DNA of 64,000 nt from Magnaporthiopsis rhizophila. Its lineage: Eukaryota; Ascomycota; Sordariomycetes; Magnaporthales; Magnaporthaceae. The position numbers and the translations under genes were made by a program. Positions 10,378 through 22,046 of the stretch are shown here, piece by piece. Where the stretch lies: positions 186,001 to 250,000 of the forward strand of contig PYSS01000007.1 of the NCBI GenBank assembly GCA_003049465.1. Reading direction: 5' to 3'. Under the pieces are notes generated by a model. The model had not been told where the DNA came from, did not search any database, and saw only the letters and a list, made by a program, of their open reading frames with translations. The number at the start of each line of letters is the position of its first letter. Position 1 is the first letter of the stretch.

Positions 10378-13293
10378 ATGGCCACCACCGCATCGGGGCC
10401 GGCTGGCTCGGCGTCGCAGCCGTACCCTATCCTCCCCGCCTCGCCCACGCTGACGAACCCCGACATGATTCTCCCCGACTACGACCGCTCCTCATCTCCT
10501 GACATGGACCAGGATCGCTCCCAGTCGCCGCTGATGATGTTGAAGAACGCCCACGCCGCCGCCACGAGCACCGAGCTGCATCAGGTCTACACCATGACTG
10601 GCCCGCCTCTCCTGCCCAGCGTCGGCCCCGTCACACCGACCACTCCCATCATCTACGGCAACGGCACCATGCTCTCCGACATTGGAGAGGTGACCGAGGT
10701 CGAGAGCACCCCAGGGAGGCCGTCGCCTGCCCGCCGCCGAGACGCGTCCCCTGGCGACGGAGCCCTGCGTTCCTCACCGACAATGGGCTTCGAGGCTGTC
10801 CGAAAGCTGCAGAGGCAGCGTTCGCACGACCGCGCCCGCCGCACGTCGCTCGATAGCAACAGCACCATCACCACCCAGGAACAGGCAAACCTATTTGCGG
10901 ACTTTGACGACACTGTCAGCGTTGGTGACAGCGTCTTCCAGGGTGACGACGAGGAGAGCGTAGCCGACTCGTACGTTCTCGACGAAGCGACTAGGAGAGC
11001 GCCGCAGCATCAGAACCCCGCACGCTGCATCGTTCTCGAAGATGTCCGCTCCAGTTCCGAAAGGCGGGCAGCTGCCGCCTCGGATCGCCAGTCCGCCTTC
11101 TTGCTAAGTCAACGCGCGGAGAAGATCCTTGCTAACGCGAAGCGGAGACTGACGGCATGTTTTGTCCCTACCTACTACACCTTCCCTATTTCGCATCCAG
11201 AATAGAAGCCTCGCGCTGGCTATCCCACCGCCACTTGCTGACGTCGTCTTTTTTTTCTTTTTTTCTAGACAATGGAGGATAACCTCAACCGAGCGCGGAG
11301 TTCGCTCCACACTTCGTCACCCTCTATATCATCTCTAGGCTCCGATGGCCCAACACCCTCCCCCACTTTTCTATATAGATCAGGGAGTGTTCGGGAGTCT
11401 GGATCCTCGCACGGCCATGCGCGCATGGGCAGCGACAATACACTACGAATTGGCCTTCCCGTCAAGGTCTACCCGCAGAGATCTGCCAGCGCGCTCGGCG
11501 CCGCGGGTGGCTACAGGCAACCTTTGACCACCTCGCGGAGCGTTGAGCAAATCCGAGAGAGCTCAAGCTCTGCATTAGCGCGTCCAACGCATAAACCCCT
11601 CGCGGGCCACGACAGTTCGCTAGAGCCTTTGAGCGAGAGCGAGGACGCCGAGTCTTCCAATCGCAATAGCGCATTTCTCGAGAGTTTTTTGAGCCCAACA
11701 TTTGGCCACGGGCAAGCCGATGGCAAGGTTGTCACGCGGTCCGCATCGACCACGCAGATGCGCGACCTCCGCGACCAGGTCAAGGATCTCAAGGGCAAAA
11801 TCTCGAACCTACGGGATCAGGCACGCGCCGACAGCTTACGCAGACGAAGCCTCCAGAGCCTGAGAACCCCGAGCCCCTTCACTCACGCCCGGGTTGAACA
11901 ATGGGGTCCCGACCGAACAACCAACGGTTCCCCCGACTCTATTGGCCCGGACGACGTCGAAGAGGCCGTGTCTCAAGGAAATGCGTGGAGCGGCGAACTG
12001 TCAAGCGCGGACGGCGGCGATAGGAGCTCTGGCAGGAACGACGACATCGCGGCCGACGGAACTGGCCAGGCATCTTCGCAGGGCACTCCGGAATCCAAGC
12101 CAGGAAGCCTCCAAGAGGAGCCGAGGGCGGTGCCACAAAAGGGCGACGAGCCCCTCAGCTTGGGAGCGGCACACGTCAACTCCGAGGGCAGCGAAACAAA
12201 TGGCGATGACGCGAGCGACTTGTTGACCGAAAACGGCGACTGCGGCGATGACCAGTACGAGACAGCCGACGCCCAGGGCTACGAGAGCGAGAGTGGCGAA
12301 TCAGCGTATCACGACACGGTGCAGCACCCCATCTCGCACGAAGACAGGGAGGATGCGTTCGACTACGAGCACTTCATCCTACACAGCGCTCTCGGGACCA
12401 TCAGCCAGCAGCGACTTGCCAGGGGTGATAGGAGAGGGAGCTTCAGCTCGGATGATTCGGCCGAAACCACCCGCGTCCCATTTGGCATCTCTACAGCCCA
12501 CCCGGCAGGGGCTGCCAGCATACCCGAGCTCCGGAGGCGCGGCAGCAGTTCATCGGACTCTACAGCGGCGTCGGTCGGGTCTGCAGATTCGTTTGCCACC
12601 GCGGACGAGGGGCGGAGGAGCCACGATGGCGGCCAAAGAGCGGCGGACGGCGATCGGCCGCGGGGACAGAGCCGCGTTCGGGATTACGCCCGCACCTCCG
12701 CCAGCCCTCCGATCGATGCTGCTTCGGCGGGCTCCAGCCCGGTTGAGCCGATAGGGAACGGCGTGGCCGAGCGGAAGACCTCGCCGCCTGTGGCGACGGT
12801 GCTGCGGCGACCAGCCAGTAGCGCGGCGGTGTCGTTCCACCGGCCATCGGTCTCGTCGTTTGAGTCAACAGGCACGATGCGGAGCTTCCCGCTGGTGACG
12901 AGGAAAAAAGCGGCCAGCGTGTCACTAACAGGCGGCCCCGTCAGCGGCCTCCACGGCTCGTCGCCGGACGGCGGGGACCTGCGGGCCATCTCGGACAGCC
13001 TGATGAACGAGGCGGCGGCCGTTTACGCGCAGCAGGCTGGCCCCGGCTATCTTGCTGGGCGGGTCAGCCCAACAAAGCGGAACGGCAGCATCCTGGTCAA
13101 AAATACCACCACGCTGCCGGCTATGCAGCAGCTGATGCGCGAGGACCAGTTCCTGGTAGAGCGCTTGGTTGCGGGCATTGGCCGGTGCGTCCTGGGCCTG
13201 AGCGAGAATGGGAGGGCCGGTTCCGAGAGCAGGATGTATCGTAGGCGCCTGGACGCTGCCCGCCGCATTCTGGAGGGTATCGATTCCGTCTAG
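10378..13293 (+). CDS. Large disordered protein with central coiled coil, conserved-fungal type
   Basis: Two exons, 10378-11154 and 11269-13293, give 933 residues. The intron uses a GC donor (ACG then GCATGT), has a GCTGAC branch-like site and a TTTCTAG acceptor. The join gives AKRRLTTMEDNLNRARSSL, a continuous helical segment, which supports the noncanonical splice; no GT donor keeps the frame. The chain is mostly Ser/Pro/Asp-rich and disordered. It has two likely helical regions: RAEKILANAKRRL into the exon junction, and QMRDLRDQVKDLKGKISNLR at about residues 420-445. The C-terminal 60 residues (LPAMQQLMREDQFLVERLVA and after) look folded. I recognise no catalytic domain. Likely a scaffold or phosphoprotein, but this is inference. 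The start could be further upstream. Confidence 0.8.
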
Positions 13294-14076
13294 CGCCTCG
13301 CCACGATAGCCTGGTGGTGTTTCCTGTCAAGATTCGTGTAGCTACATACATACGGCCTCCTTGCTGGCCCCCACAGGCGAGCTTGGTCTCGTGCGTACGT
13401 GTGCGGCTCTTTTGTTGCCCTTGTCTTCTCTCATTCTTCTCTTTGCTGCGGATGTCTTTTCTTCTTTTCTTGACGGATTGTCTAACGATCTTGATCGGCT
13501 TAGACGGTTTGTCGTTTTGGTTTTCTATCCCCTCTCCGTTGGTTCTCGAGAGGTTATGCCCCGCCATGTCATCGCCCTTGTTAGTTTCGATACCCACCCT
13601 TTTACATCTTCTATGTATCTATTTACGTTTTTCTTCCGCTTTTCTTTCGGCTGTTTATATCTTCATTATGTCTCAAAACCCGGGTCGTCCCGCGGACTTT
13701 TACTTGCGGGGAGCCCGATACGAAGGCCTGAGAAGGGCTATGTTAATTTAAGTACATAATACTATCCCAATCATCATGTGCTTTACACTACCTTGGTAGT
13801 TAGTTCGAATCGCGTGTGGCAGACACTGTTGGACCTCGTAGGTTGTCAATTCATCCCCTAACAAGCATCGTAGACGTCGCCTCAATGCTTTTTCTTGTCT
13901 CTTCACCCCTGCCCCACACGACTCCACTTGCCGCCACTCAAGCACCCCATTTTGCGGCCCCCACTCAAGATTTTGTGTGTTGGATTTTGGCCGCCAGCAT
14001 CGAGAATCGAGAATCGGTTCCTTTGCGCATCGACAACTTTCGCAACAGCCGACATTAAAGCGTCGACAGAGCCACG
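13294..14076. other. Intergenic region, 3' UTR and NSA2 promoter
   Basis: T-rich sequence from 13430 to 13680 is consistent with a 3' UTR of the coiled-coil gene. The last 200 bases lead into NSA2. No separate gene is seen. Confidence 0.45.
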
Positions 14077-15713
14077 ATGGTGCGTTGAAATCCTAGGTGT
14101 GCCCGCGGCGACTACGGCGGACCGAACGACGGCCGCACGAGAACCACACAACAGCGAGAGGGAAAAGAAAACACTAACGCGGCGTTACGAACCAGCCCCA
14201 AAACGAGTACATCGAGCGGTGGAAGAAGCAGCATGGGTGAGTCGGCCCAAGCATGCCCGCGCGCGCGGATCTCTATCTGGTCCCCCGAGCTCACCTTTTT
14301 TCTCTCCCGCAGTGTCCGGCTGGACCATGAGGAGCGCACCCGCAAGCGCGCAGCCCGCGCCGAGGGCCACGAGAAGTCGGCAAAGGCGCAGAACCTGCGA
14401 GGCCTCAAGGCCAAGCTGTTCGCGCAGGAGCGGCGCAAGGAGAAGATCCGCATGAAGAAGGCCATCAAGGCCCACGAGGAGCGCAACGTCAAGGGCACCG
14501 CCGCCGACAAGGAGCCCACGAACCCCATCCCGGCATACCTGCTCGACCGAGCCACCCCTAACGCGTCCAAGGCGTAAGTAGCGATTCCGGTGCTGCCAGA
14601 CTGTGCTCGTGGTTGGGAATGTTTGCTGACACTGCGATGACATACTCCAGTCTATCGTCCTCCATCAAGCAAGCACGCGCTGAGAAGGCGGCCAAGTTCT
14701 CCGTACGCGGCCCCCGCCCCGCGGCGCTCCCTGGCCGGCTCGAGACCTCCCCATGTGCACCGCTGACAGCCGGTGTTATCAACAGGTCCCCATCCCGAAA
14801 GTCCGCGGTATTAGCGAGGAGGAGCTCTTCAAGGTTGTCACGACGGGCAAGTCCAAGAGGAAGTCGTGGAAGAGGATGGTTACGAAGCCCACCTTTGTCG
14901 GTCAAAACTTCACGAGGAGGTACGTTGGAATCTTCGAACCCTCTAGTTTCAAGACTACGGAGAGCTGACATGCCCCTAGGAATCCAAAATACGAGCGGTT
15001 CATCAGGCCTATGGGTAGGCGCTCCCGAAGGGCTAGACCCGCCGCGACCGGCCCTTCTGATCTACTGACTGGCTAGATGACTGACTGTGTTTGCTCCGAA
15101 ACGGTGCAGGTCTGCGATACAAGAAGGCCCATGTCACTCACCCTGAGGTCGGTCATCACGCATTCGGATAAACGACACCCTTTGTGGCAACTCCATCTAA
15201 CAAACCTACAGCTCAATGTCACCGTCAATCTACCGATTCTCGGAGGTATGTGCCCCCATGTGTCACGGTGCCCGTCTTCTTGCGTGGTTCCGTGTGCTGA
15301 CATGACGTGAACAACAGTGAAAAAGAACCCGTCAAACCCACTTTAGTATGTTGTTAGAGCCCGACATGCAGTGTTGCCCCCAACACTTACTGACTTGACT
15401 CTTAAAGCACGCAACTTGGTGTTCTGTCCAAGGGAACTGTCATTGAGGTCAACGTGTCTGAGCTGGGAATCATGGCCGGAAACAAGGGTGAGTTATCCCA
15501 TGTTGCATTGTAATCTGCATGCCTGCTAACCCATGTTCGATGGACTCAGTTGCCTGGGGGAGGTACGCCCAGATCACAAACGCGCCGTGAGTCTTGTTCT
15601 CTCCCTTTTGTTTCCACAGTTACAGTTCTCTCCCGAGCAGGCAAGTTCAAATACTGACGAACTGTCGGAGCAGTGAGAACGACGGATGCGTGAACGCGGT
15701 GCTTCTCGTCTGA
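14077..15713 (+). CDS. NSA2: Ribosome biogenesis protein NSA2
   Basis: NSA2 is a nucleolar factor of the pre-60S particle, needed for 27S pre-rRNA processing. Twelve exons are needed: 14077-14079, 14196-14236, 14313-14573, 14651-14702, 14786-14919, 14980-15014, 15110-15147, 15212-15245, 15318-15345, 15408-15487, 15550-15586, 15674-15713. They total 783 bases, 260 residues, the family's usual length. The first exon contributes only the ATG. Joined blocks match the family throughout: [98 protein letters not shown] and the terminal [11 protein letters not shown]. Introns are 59-116 bases with GT donors; the donor after exon 7 (GTCGGT) is weak. The C-terminus has the eS8-like fold known for this family. 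Confidence 0.96.
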
Positions 15714-16838
15714 GCTAGGTCATGCCCTCTCAGATTATGAGATGTACGGCTCCATGGTATGGGAGCCATGCCGTCGTCGTCGGTCGAGACCTGGAGCGGC
15801 GGCGGGGTCCGCGCCTAGCCCAGGAGAGGTGGTCGAGGCACTGGCCAAGGAGGTGGAAGCAGTGGTGTATCGAGGACTGACCTCGTCTGTAAAAGAAGAA
15901 CGGGTCCCGTCTACGGGCAAGCCGAGCACAAGCCGGGGCGAACAGTTCTGTCTTGCTTGCAGTCTGGGGGTGAGCCAGGGCTTGGGCTAGTTTGACGGTG
16001 GGAATGTGGCTACCGCTACTGAAGTCGCTTCATTGCAGGTCACAGGCGCCTCTCGCGGAGAGCACGGCGCGACTGTTGGACGTTTGGCCAGCATGTGGCA
16101 AACTGGCCTATGTTAACATTATAAGTAAGCCATCAGTCCAGAGGAACGGAAATAGGCCAAATAGAGAGATAGCGAAAGTGACCTATAAAGAAAAGACGAA
16201 AACGAAAAGACATGGAAGTGTTGCTCTGGCTCGTTGCCCCACGTGGGGGATGATGGGATTTCCAAGGACTTGGAACAGATCAGGCGGACTTTCACATGCT
16301 GGTGCTTTTGGCAGTGCAGCGCCGGCGCAGCGCAGCGGCCTGACGTTTTCGTGCAGTCCCCTGATCGTGGGGAAAGGGAGCATGCGCGTGGCCGCAGTGG
16401 AGCACAGGGCTCCGCAGCTCGTTCAACCGAGCCGAACGGCATTGAACCCAAACATCAAATTGACCTCGGCGTCGCAAAATCGGAACGTAACGCAACGTCA
16501 ATCCGAGCCGCGCCTTGCTCTTGAGCCATCTCTACCTGTACTTTCCTTGGTCGGGAATGCCGTAATAGGCAGGAAGGGGTTTCAATTTCGCATTTCTCCA
16601 GCTTCTTCTGTTCGAATCTTTCTCGGCTCGACAAACTCACATTCCAGACGTACACCTCTCTCTCCGCACGCGCAATACACCGTCCCCCAGATCCGCTTTT
16701 CGAAAAGCCGATTGGACTACCCTGCCCGGCACCTGTCCGGCACCTAGCCGTCATTTTGTTACTCTACACCTGTTGCCGTCACCACACCACCGTGCCCTCC
16801 CGCCTGCGTCCAGCAGCGCAGGCAGAACCGCGGCCAAA
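15714..16838. other. Intergenic region upstream of the PXMP4-like gene
   Basis: An open frame at 15992-16747 has no recognisable domain and no splice or composition support. Treated as promoter and spacer DNA. Confidence 0.45.
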
Positions 16839-17982
16839 ATGGCGACGGCCGCTCTTTTCGACAGCCTCAAGGTGCGTGTTGCCGACAAATTTACCGGCCC
16901 CAGTCTCCCTCGGTCAAACAACGCCACTTGTCTGCTGACTAACGAACATCGACATCATGTCCCTGCAGAGCATACAGAGCTCGGCCGAGCGCGTGATCCT
17001 CGATCCTCGCTACCACGACATCCTCGCCGTCGTCAAGGGAGCGCGCAATGGCGCCATCTACGGGACCAAGGTCCGCTTTCCTCATGCGCTTGTGTACGTA
17101 TATGCCCGCTGCCCGTTGCTTGTTGTTTCGTTGTTGGCTGTGACCTATGCGTGTGAGTGTGTGAGTCTGTGGTGGGTTTATAGAACGATGTGTGTATTTG
17201 TGAATTATACAGAGTGGATGCCCTGCCTTTTCTTTTTCGGAGTGCAATCAAAGACCTAGGCTAACAAGACGCTCACCTCGTCCTATAACAAACAGAATGA
17301 TATGCCTGTTTCGGTCAGGAACGTAAGTTACAAAAATCTCCCGTGACCACCCCCTCTGCCTCTTTCTCTCTCTCTCCCTCCCTCTCACCACCCTGCTGAC
17401 GAGCCTAACCAGCGTACGGGAAAAGATTGGGCTCGTGTACCGGGCAACGCGCACACACGCGCGCAACCTGGCAAAGTTCGCCACAATATATAAGCTCACC
17501 TGCTTGTTGCTCAAGCACTATGGTCCGACCCCAGGCAAGGAGGGTGAGTCCCCCATCCCATCCCTTCCCACCATCCCCTTCCGACTTCTGACCGTCACAT
17601 CTCAGGGCCCTACGATACCCTCCTCGCCGGGATGCTGGGCGGCTACCTCGTGTTCGGCGGCCGGTCGCGGCGCACGGGCAAGATCAGCAGCGTCAACCAG
17701 CAGATCGTCATCTACGTCTTCGCCCGCGTCGTCCTGGCCCTGGCCCGCCTGGCCGTCAAGCCCGGGTCGGGACTGCCGCTGGCCTCGGAGCCGCGGACGT
17801 CGGCCGCCATAAGCCACCACGCCTGGCCCGTCTTCGCCGCCGCCAGCTGGGGCATGGTCATGCACCTGTTCCGCTGGCACGCAGCCGAGCTGCAGCCCAG
17901 CCTCCGGAGCAGCATGTCGTACATTTACGCCCAGAGCGACGAGTGGGACAGCCTGCGCAACTTTTTATGGCATAACAAGTAG
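16839..17982 (+). CDS. PXMP4: Peroxisomal membrane protein PXMP4/PMP24 family
   Basis: This is a Tim17-superfamily multi-spanning membrane protein. Animal PXMP4 (PMP24) is peroxisomal, and fungal homologues are presumed so. Five exons (16839-16871, 16969-17093, 17296-17322, 17413-17543, 17606-17982) total 693 bases, 230 residues. Family blocks appear in order: DPRYHDILAVVKGARNGAIY, GTKVRFPHALVMICLFR across two junctions, LVYRATRTHARNLAKFATIY, LAGMLGGYLVFGG, then near the C-terminus LQPSLRSSMSYIYAQSDEW and the end FLWHNK. Exon 3 is only 27 bases. The start at 16839 gives MATAALFDSLKSIQSSAERV, close to relatives in length. Its exact function is unknown even in animals. PEX5 lies about 10 kb downstream, but I see no sign of co-regulation. 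Confidence 0.93.
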
Positions 17983-19126
17983 GAGCATGTCATGTCGTCT
18001 AGAGCCATTTTTTGATATTTTTTGTGCCATTTTCTTCACATTTTTTTTCTACCTCTTTCCTTGTCTCTCTCTCTCTCTCTCTCACTCTCACACTCTCGCG
18101 TTGCAACATTCATGCCCAATCATTTCTCTCTCATGTTTTGCATCTTAGTTTAGACATGTTCCATATAATGAACCACATTTCTCTTCTTGCCCTTGATGGC
18201 TACTTATGTCGTGCTCTGCTTTTCATGCTCATGTTCAAACGCGCTGGGCGCCATGGACGGGGCGCGCACTCTCATATCGTCCATGTCGCATGTGACACAT
18301 CTGTTCATGTTTCTGTCCATTCCATTGTCAACGCCCTCGATCAGCTACTGCGCCATCCTCCTTTTGCCGTCGCAGAGTGCTAGCACTGGGTATATACACT
18401 CCACAAATACACGAGGCCCGGAAGATAAACCAAGAGCGACAGGAGCGCAAGCCCCGGACCTCAAAAAGAAACCAAAAGAAAAGAAACCATACACCTCCAA
18501 CTGAAACTCAGGGGGTTTAACCAAAGACTCGGGTCGTCAGCCCGGGTCTTCCTCGTCCTTTTTTTCTTCTTTTTTTTTGTCCTTTGTCCTTTTTCCCGCT
18601 TGGCCTCCGTACATTTTTGTTCGAGGGTGAAAAAACAAGAAGCAAAAAGGAATAGATTCATGGGACGAGGAGGCAGTAACCAAAGAAGTCGCTTCGAATA
18701 TCTCAAAAGAAAACAAAGGAGAAAATTGGAGCCCATCTGCATGGGTGTGCACAAGTTGGCTGTCTACAAGAGCTTTGGTTGTAGAAGACTGCATGTGTAT
18801 ACAAGTCGGTTGCGGTCGTGCAGGCGCGTGACACGGATATGGTGGTGCCGAGAGCGTCGGCAGGTAGTCGTTCAAAGTTTGAAAGGGTAGGCGTGTGATA
18901 TAAGAACACAAGGGGTTGTGCGAAAAAAGGCAAGTAAACCTGCACCCGGCGGCGCTAGGGCGCAACCCGTGATTCGGTGAAGAAGTAGTGATGGTCAAGG
19001 GCGGCAAGCGACAGCACCGTCATGCCATGGGAACGACTGGTCTCGGCCATGTCGAACAGAGTGTGCTCTCGCAACCACCGCCTGTGAGGGTGGGGGCATA
19101 TAGGCCGGCATATTGGCCGTGTCGCA
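17983..19126. other. Convergent 3' region between PXMP4 homologue and bHLH gene
   Basis: T-rich and CT-rich DNA, including a (TC)n stretch around 18064-18084, fits 3' UTR sequence of the plus-strand gene. The right half would be the 3' UTR of the minus-strand bHLH gene. No gene is seen. Confidence 0.45.
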
Positions 19127-20902
19127 TCAGTGCCTGTACCCATTGACCCTGGCCTGCTCGTACTGCACACCGGTCATGGATTCTGGTGCGCCGGGCAGGC
19201 CGCCGCCCAAGGCCCTCAGCGGAGGCAGCTCTGGTCGCGGAGGCGGCGGCCCTCGCCCGTACGGGTCTGCAGGCGCTTGTGGATTCGCATGCCCGTGGCC
19301 GGAATTGGTCAGCGCCAAGTCGTTTCGCATCTGCGTGTTTTCGGACCGCAGTGCGAGCAGCTCGCGGCGCATCACATCGACTTCCTGGTGCAGGCTACCG
19401 TTGGTCGCGTGCAAGACCCTGATGGTCTCGGATTGCCTCTTGTGTTCGGCAATGGCTGGGCGGCGTGTTAGCTAATAACGTTATACCTGGCGAACCCGTG
19501 GGTACCCCACATCGGCTCGGCCCAATCACATGGGTTCAAGACAGAAGGCTACGGGTGGTCTCGAGAGCAGGGTTTTTGCGTACCTTTGGTAAGGATCTCC
19601 CACTTGGATGCTTTCGATCCGCGCTCCTGGGGCATGAGATCTCGGAGCTCCTCGAATAGCTCCTTCATCTCGGTCCTTCGCTTGCGCTCTGCCAGCTTGT
19701 GGCTCCTCCGCAGCTCCGGCGTTCGACTGTACGGTTGAGAGCCCGTCTGCAAGCCGGCAACCTCGCCCTGGAGATCGCCTATTTGCTTGTGCTGAAGGGT
19801 ATGGTGGTGGACTGCGGGGAAGTCTGCCGAGACGCTCGAGTAGCGGTCCGTCGGGCCCAACCCGTCATCCAGATGGCGCTGTCCCGGCGGCAGCCTCGAC
19901 TCGCTTGTGAACTGGCTGCTGGCCAGCGACTCGGCAACGCTGCTCCTCCTAGAGTCGATCAGGCTCTGGCTGGCCGCCGACGGCAGCCGCTGGATCTCCT
20001 CCTCTGGAAAGGCCCACGCCTGGCCCTTGGTAGGCTCGGCCGCGCGCGCAATCGTGCTAGTGGCAGGGCCGGTGATGGCGGGCGCTGTCCTGACGATTTT
20101 ATGATGTGGTTCCGGGTTCCTCTCCTGGCTCGGTTGGTAGCCGTTGGAGATGCGGTGGATGGACAGACTGTCCAGCTGCGCAGAGCGCGGGTTTCGTTGC
20201 TGCTGCAAGGTGCTTTGTATCGACGTTGTCGACTGGTTGACGCTGCCATATGGAGAGTTGCCGAGCCTCATCTCGCCAAAGCCCTGGTTGATGCGGCTGT
20301 CGACGCTCTCGCGCCGCGACGAGTGGTCTCCCTGCTCCGCCCCTCCAAAGCCGTGACCGTTTTGTGGCGACTCGAACGACAGGCGATGGTCGCGCTGCCT
20401 AGGGTCAGGGCCTCCGGGGCTTGTGGGCGATACCATGGAGGCGACGCTCATGTTACTCGTGGCCGGCGAGACGAGGGGCTGGGGCATCAGGTTCGAGGTG
20501 TTCACGGGCGATGGCGTGTTGTCGCCATTCGACGGCGGGTGCCCACCGCCCGCATCTCGGGGCCCAAATATGGCCACCCCGACGCATGATGCGGCCGAGT
20601 TGTCTACCATCAAATCAGTGTCAGCTGGCTTTGTTCACGGGACCGCGTCTGTATGCGCCCTCGACCGCGAGGAGCTGGCCCGCCGCGCATGCGCTAAACG
20701 TCGAAATGCCTCTGCTACGGGTCGCAGCGTCAAAGGACAGGGGTGACGGCGGCGTCCATGTTCCGCGGACACGCGAGGACTGACGTTTACTAGAGGCATC
20801 GGTGCCAGAAAAGTATGCAGAGTCTCGGTTATCCTCTGGCCGGTTGAGGACACCGGCGAGGCCAGCCGGAAGCTTCTGCGACACGGGTCGCTGGTCCATC
20901 AT
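19127..20902 (-). CDS. bHLH (leucine-zipper-like) transcription factor
   Basis: Three minus-strand exons, 20902-20791, 20603-19584 and 19455-19127, give 486 residues. The basic region and helix 1 (HKLAERKRRTEMKELFEELR, about residue 338 on) carry the H-E-R spacing (H, +4 E, +8 R) expected to read CANNTG E-boxes, with the final R typical of CACGTG-binding class B proteins. Helix 2 (SKWEILTKAIAEHKR) crosses an intron. It runs into VLHATNGSLHQEVDVMRREL and LLALRSENTQMRNDL, a leucine-rich coil that suggests bHLH-zip dimerisation. The long N-terminal part is Ser/Gln/Pro-rich and disordered, likely a regulatory or activation region. The first join yields DASNNSAASC with a GCTGAC branch site. Start codons at 20902 and 20899 are adjacent. 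Target genes cannot be deduced. Confidence 0.9.
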
Positions 20903-22005
20903 TACTTGCTTCTCCCCAAGGAGCTGATCGGCGACAGGAAGCGACGAGAGGGTCCGAGGGGTTCGCGGCGGTCTAGGTTCCTACACGCTTCTCGCTCAAT
21001 GTTCGAGGCGAGCCTCTTGGCCCGCCGTTTCGAAAGTAGTGGTGGTCGACCGGTCGAGGGTAGGTCGGTGCGATGCGATGCTTGCGACGTCGCCTGGTGC
21101 GGCGACTCGAGACGCGTGGCGGTGCGGGACAAAGACCGAGCGACCGAGATCGACCGGTCTGAGGCTCGGTGTGAGAAGGAGAAACGAGGGCGGGGACAAG
21201 CCCCAGGCGGGAGAAAGAAACACAGCACAAGCAGCCGAGAAGAGGGCAGGGGCGGTGATAGGGGAAAGAGCAGGGAAGCAAGTAGGGTAGGGGCGAGAGA
21301 GGGGATAAGAACCAGGAACCAGAAGGAAATTAAAAGAGTGGCAGAGCGTCTCGGCAGAGGGGTGGGAGAATGATGCTGCGTAACACTGCAACGAGATGCT
21401 TGGTGGCAGGCTGCTGGCCGACGCAGCTCCAGACGACAGCACAAGGAAGGCAATTGTCAAACAAAACGAGGAAACTCGAGAAATTAGAGGTCGAGTCGGG
21501 GGGAGGGACCTCACATGTGGGTGTGGAGGTGGGACGGTACCTTGGCGCCTAGCAGTGGGACTGGACGGGAAGGTGGCAGGCTAGGTAGCAGCTATGTGCA
21601 CGGGGCAGTTCGAGTGGCTTGACCGGACCCAATCGAGGCGACGGACGGACCAAAGACGCCTGCCAAGCGGCGGGCCCTACTGGCTGTTTGGAGGGAGGTA
21701 CCTGGTAAACACTGGCGACAGACGATACACAAAAAGCAAATATGAGAAAAAGAAGAAAAAATAAATACAGGCGCTGAGGCGTCAACACGTAATTGACGAG
21801 ATGGAGCTTGTTCCGTCTCTCCCGTCGCTATTGCTTATTGCTGCTTTTGCTTTGCTCGCCTGGCTGGGCTGGGGGGCGGGCAGGCAGTTGGCCGCATGTC
21901 AAGCTAGCCCGACCGCGTGGTAGTGTAGCGACAAAAATGTGTGTGGTGGAGCCGGGAAAAGAGGAGCCTCCAAAGGGCGATCCCTCGACCGAGGAACAGC
22001 GACAC

Positions 22006-22006
<1 letters not shown>

Positions 22007-22046
<40 letters not shown>
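22007..22046. repeat. T40 homopolymer
   Basis: Forty consecutive T residues on the plus strand. It could be read as poly-A on the minus strand, but no retroelement coding remains or target duplication were seen beside it. Confidence 0.9.

Noticed and set aside
13795..13830. Possible tRNA B-box (AGTTCGAATCG)
   Set aside because: No matching A-box, acceptor stem or cloverleaf could be drawn around it.
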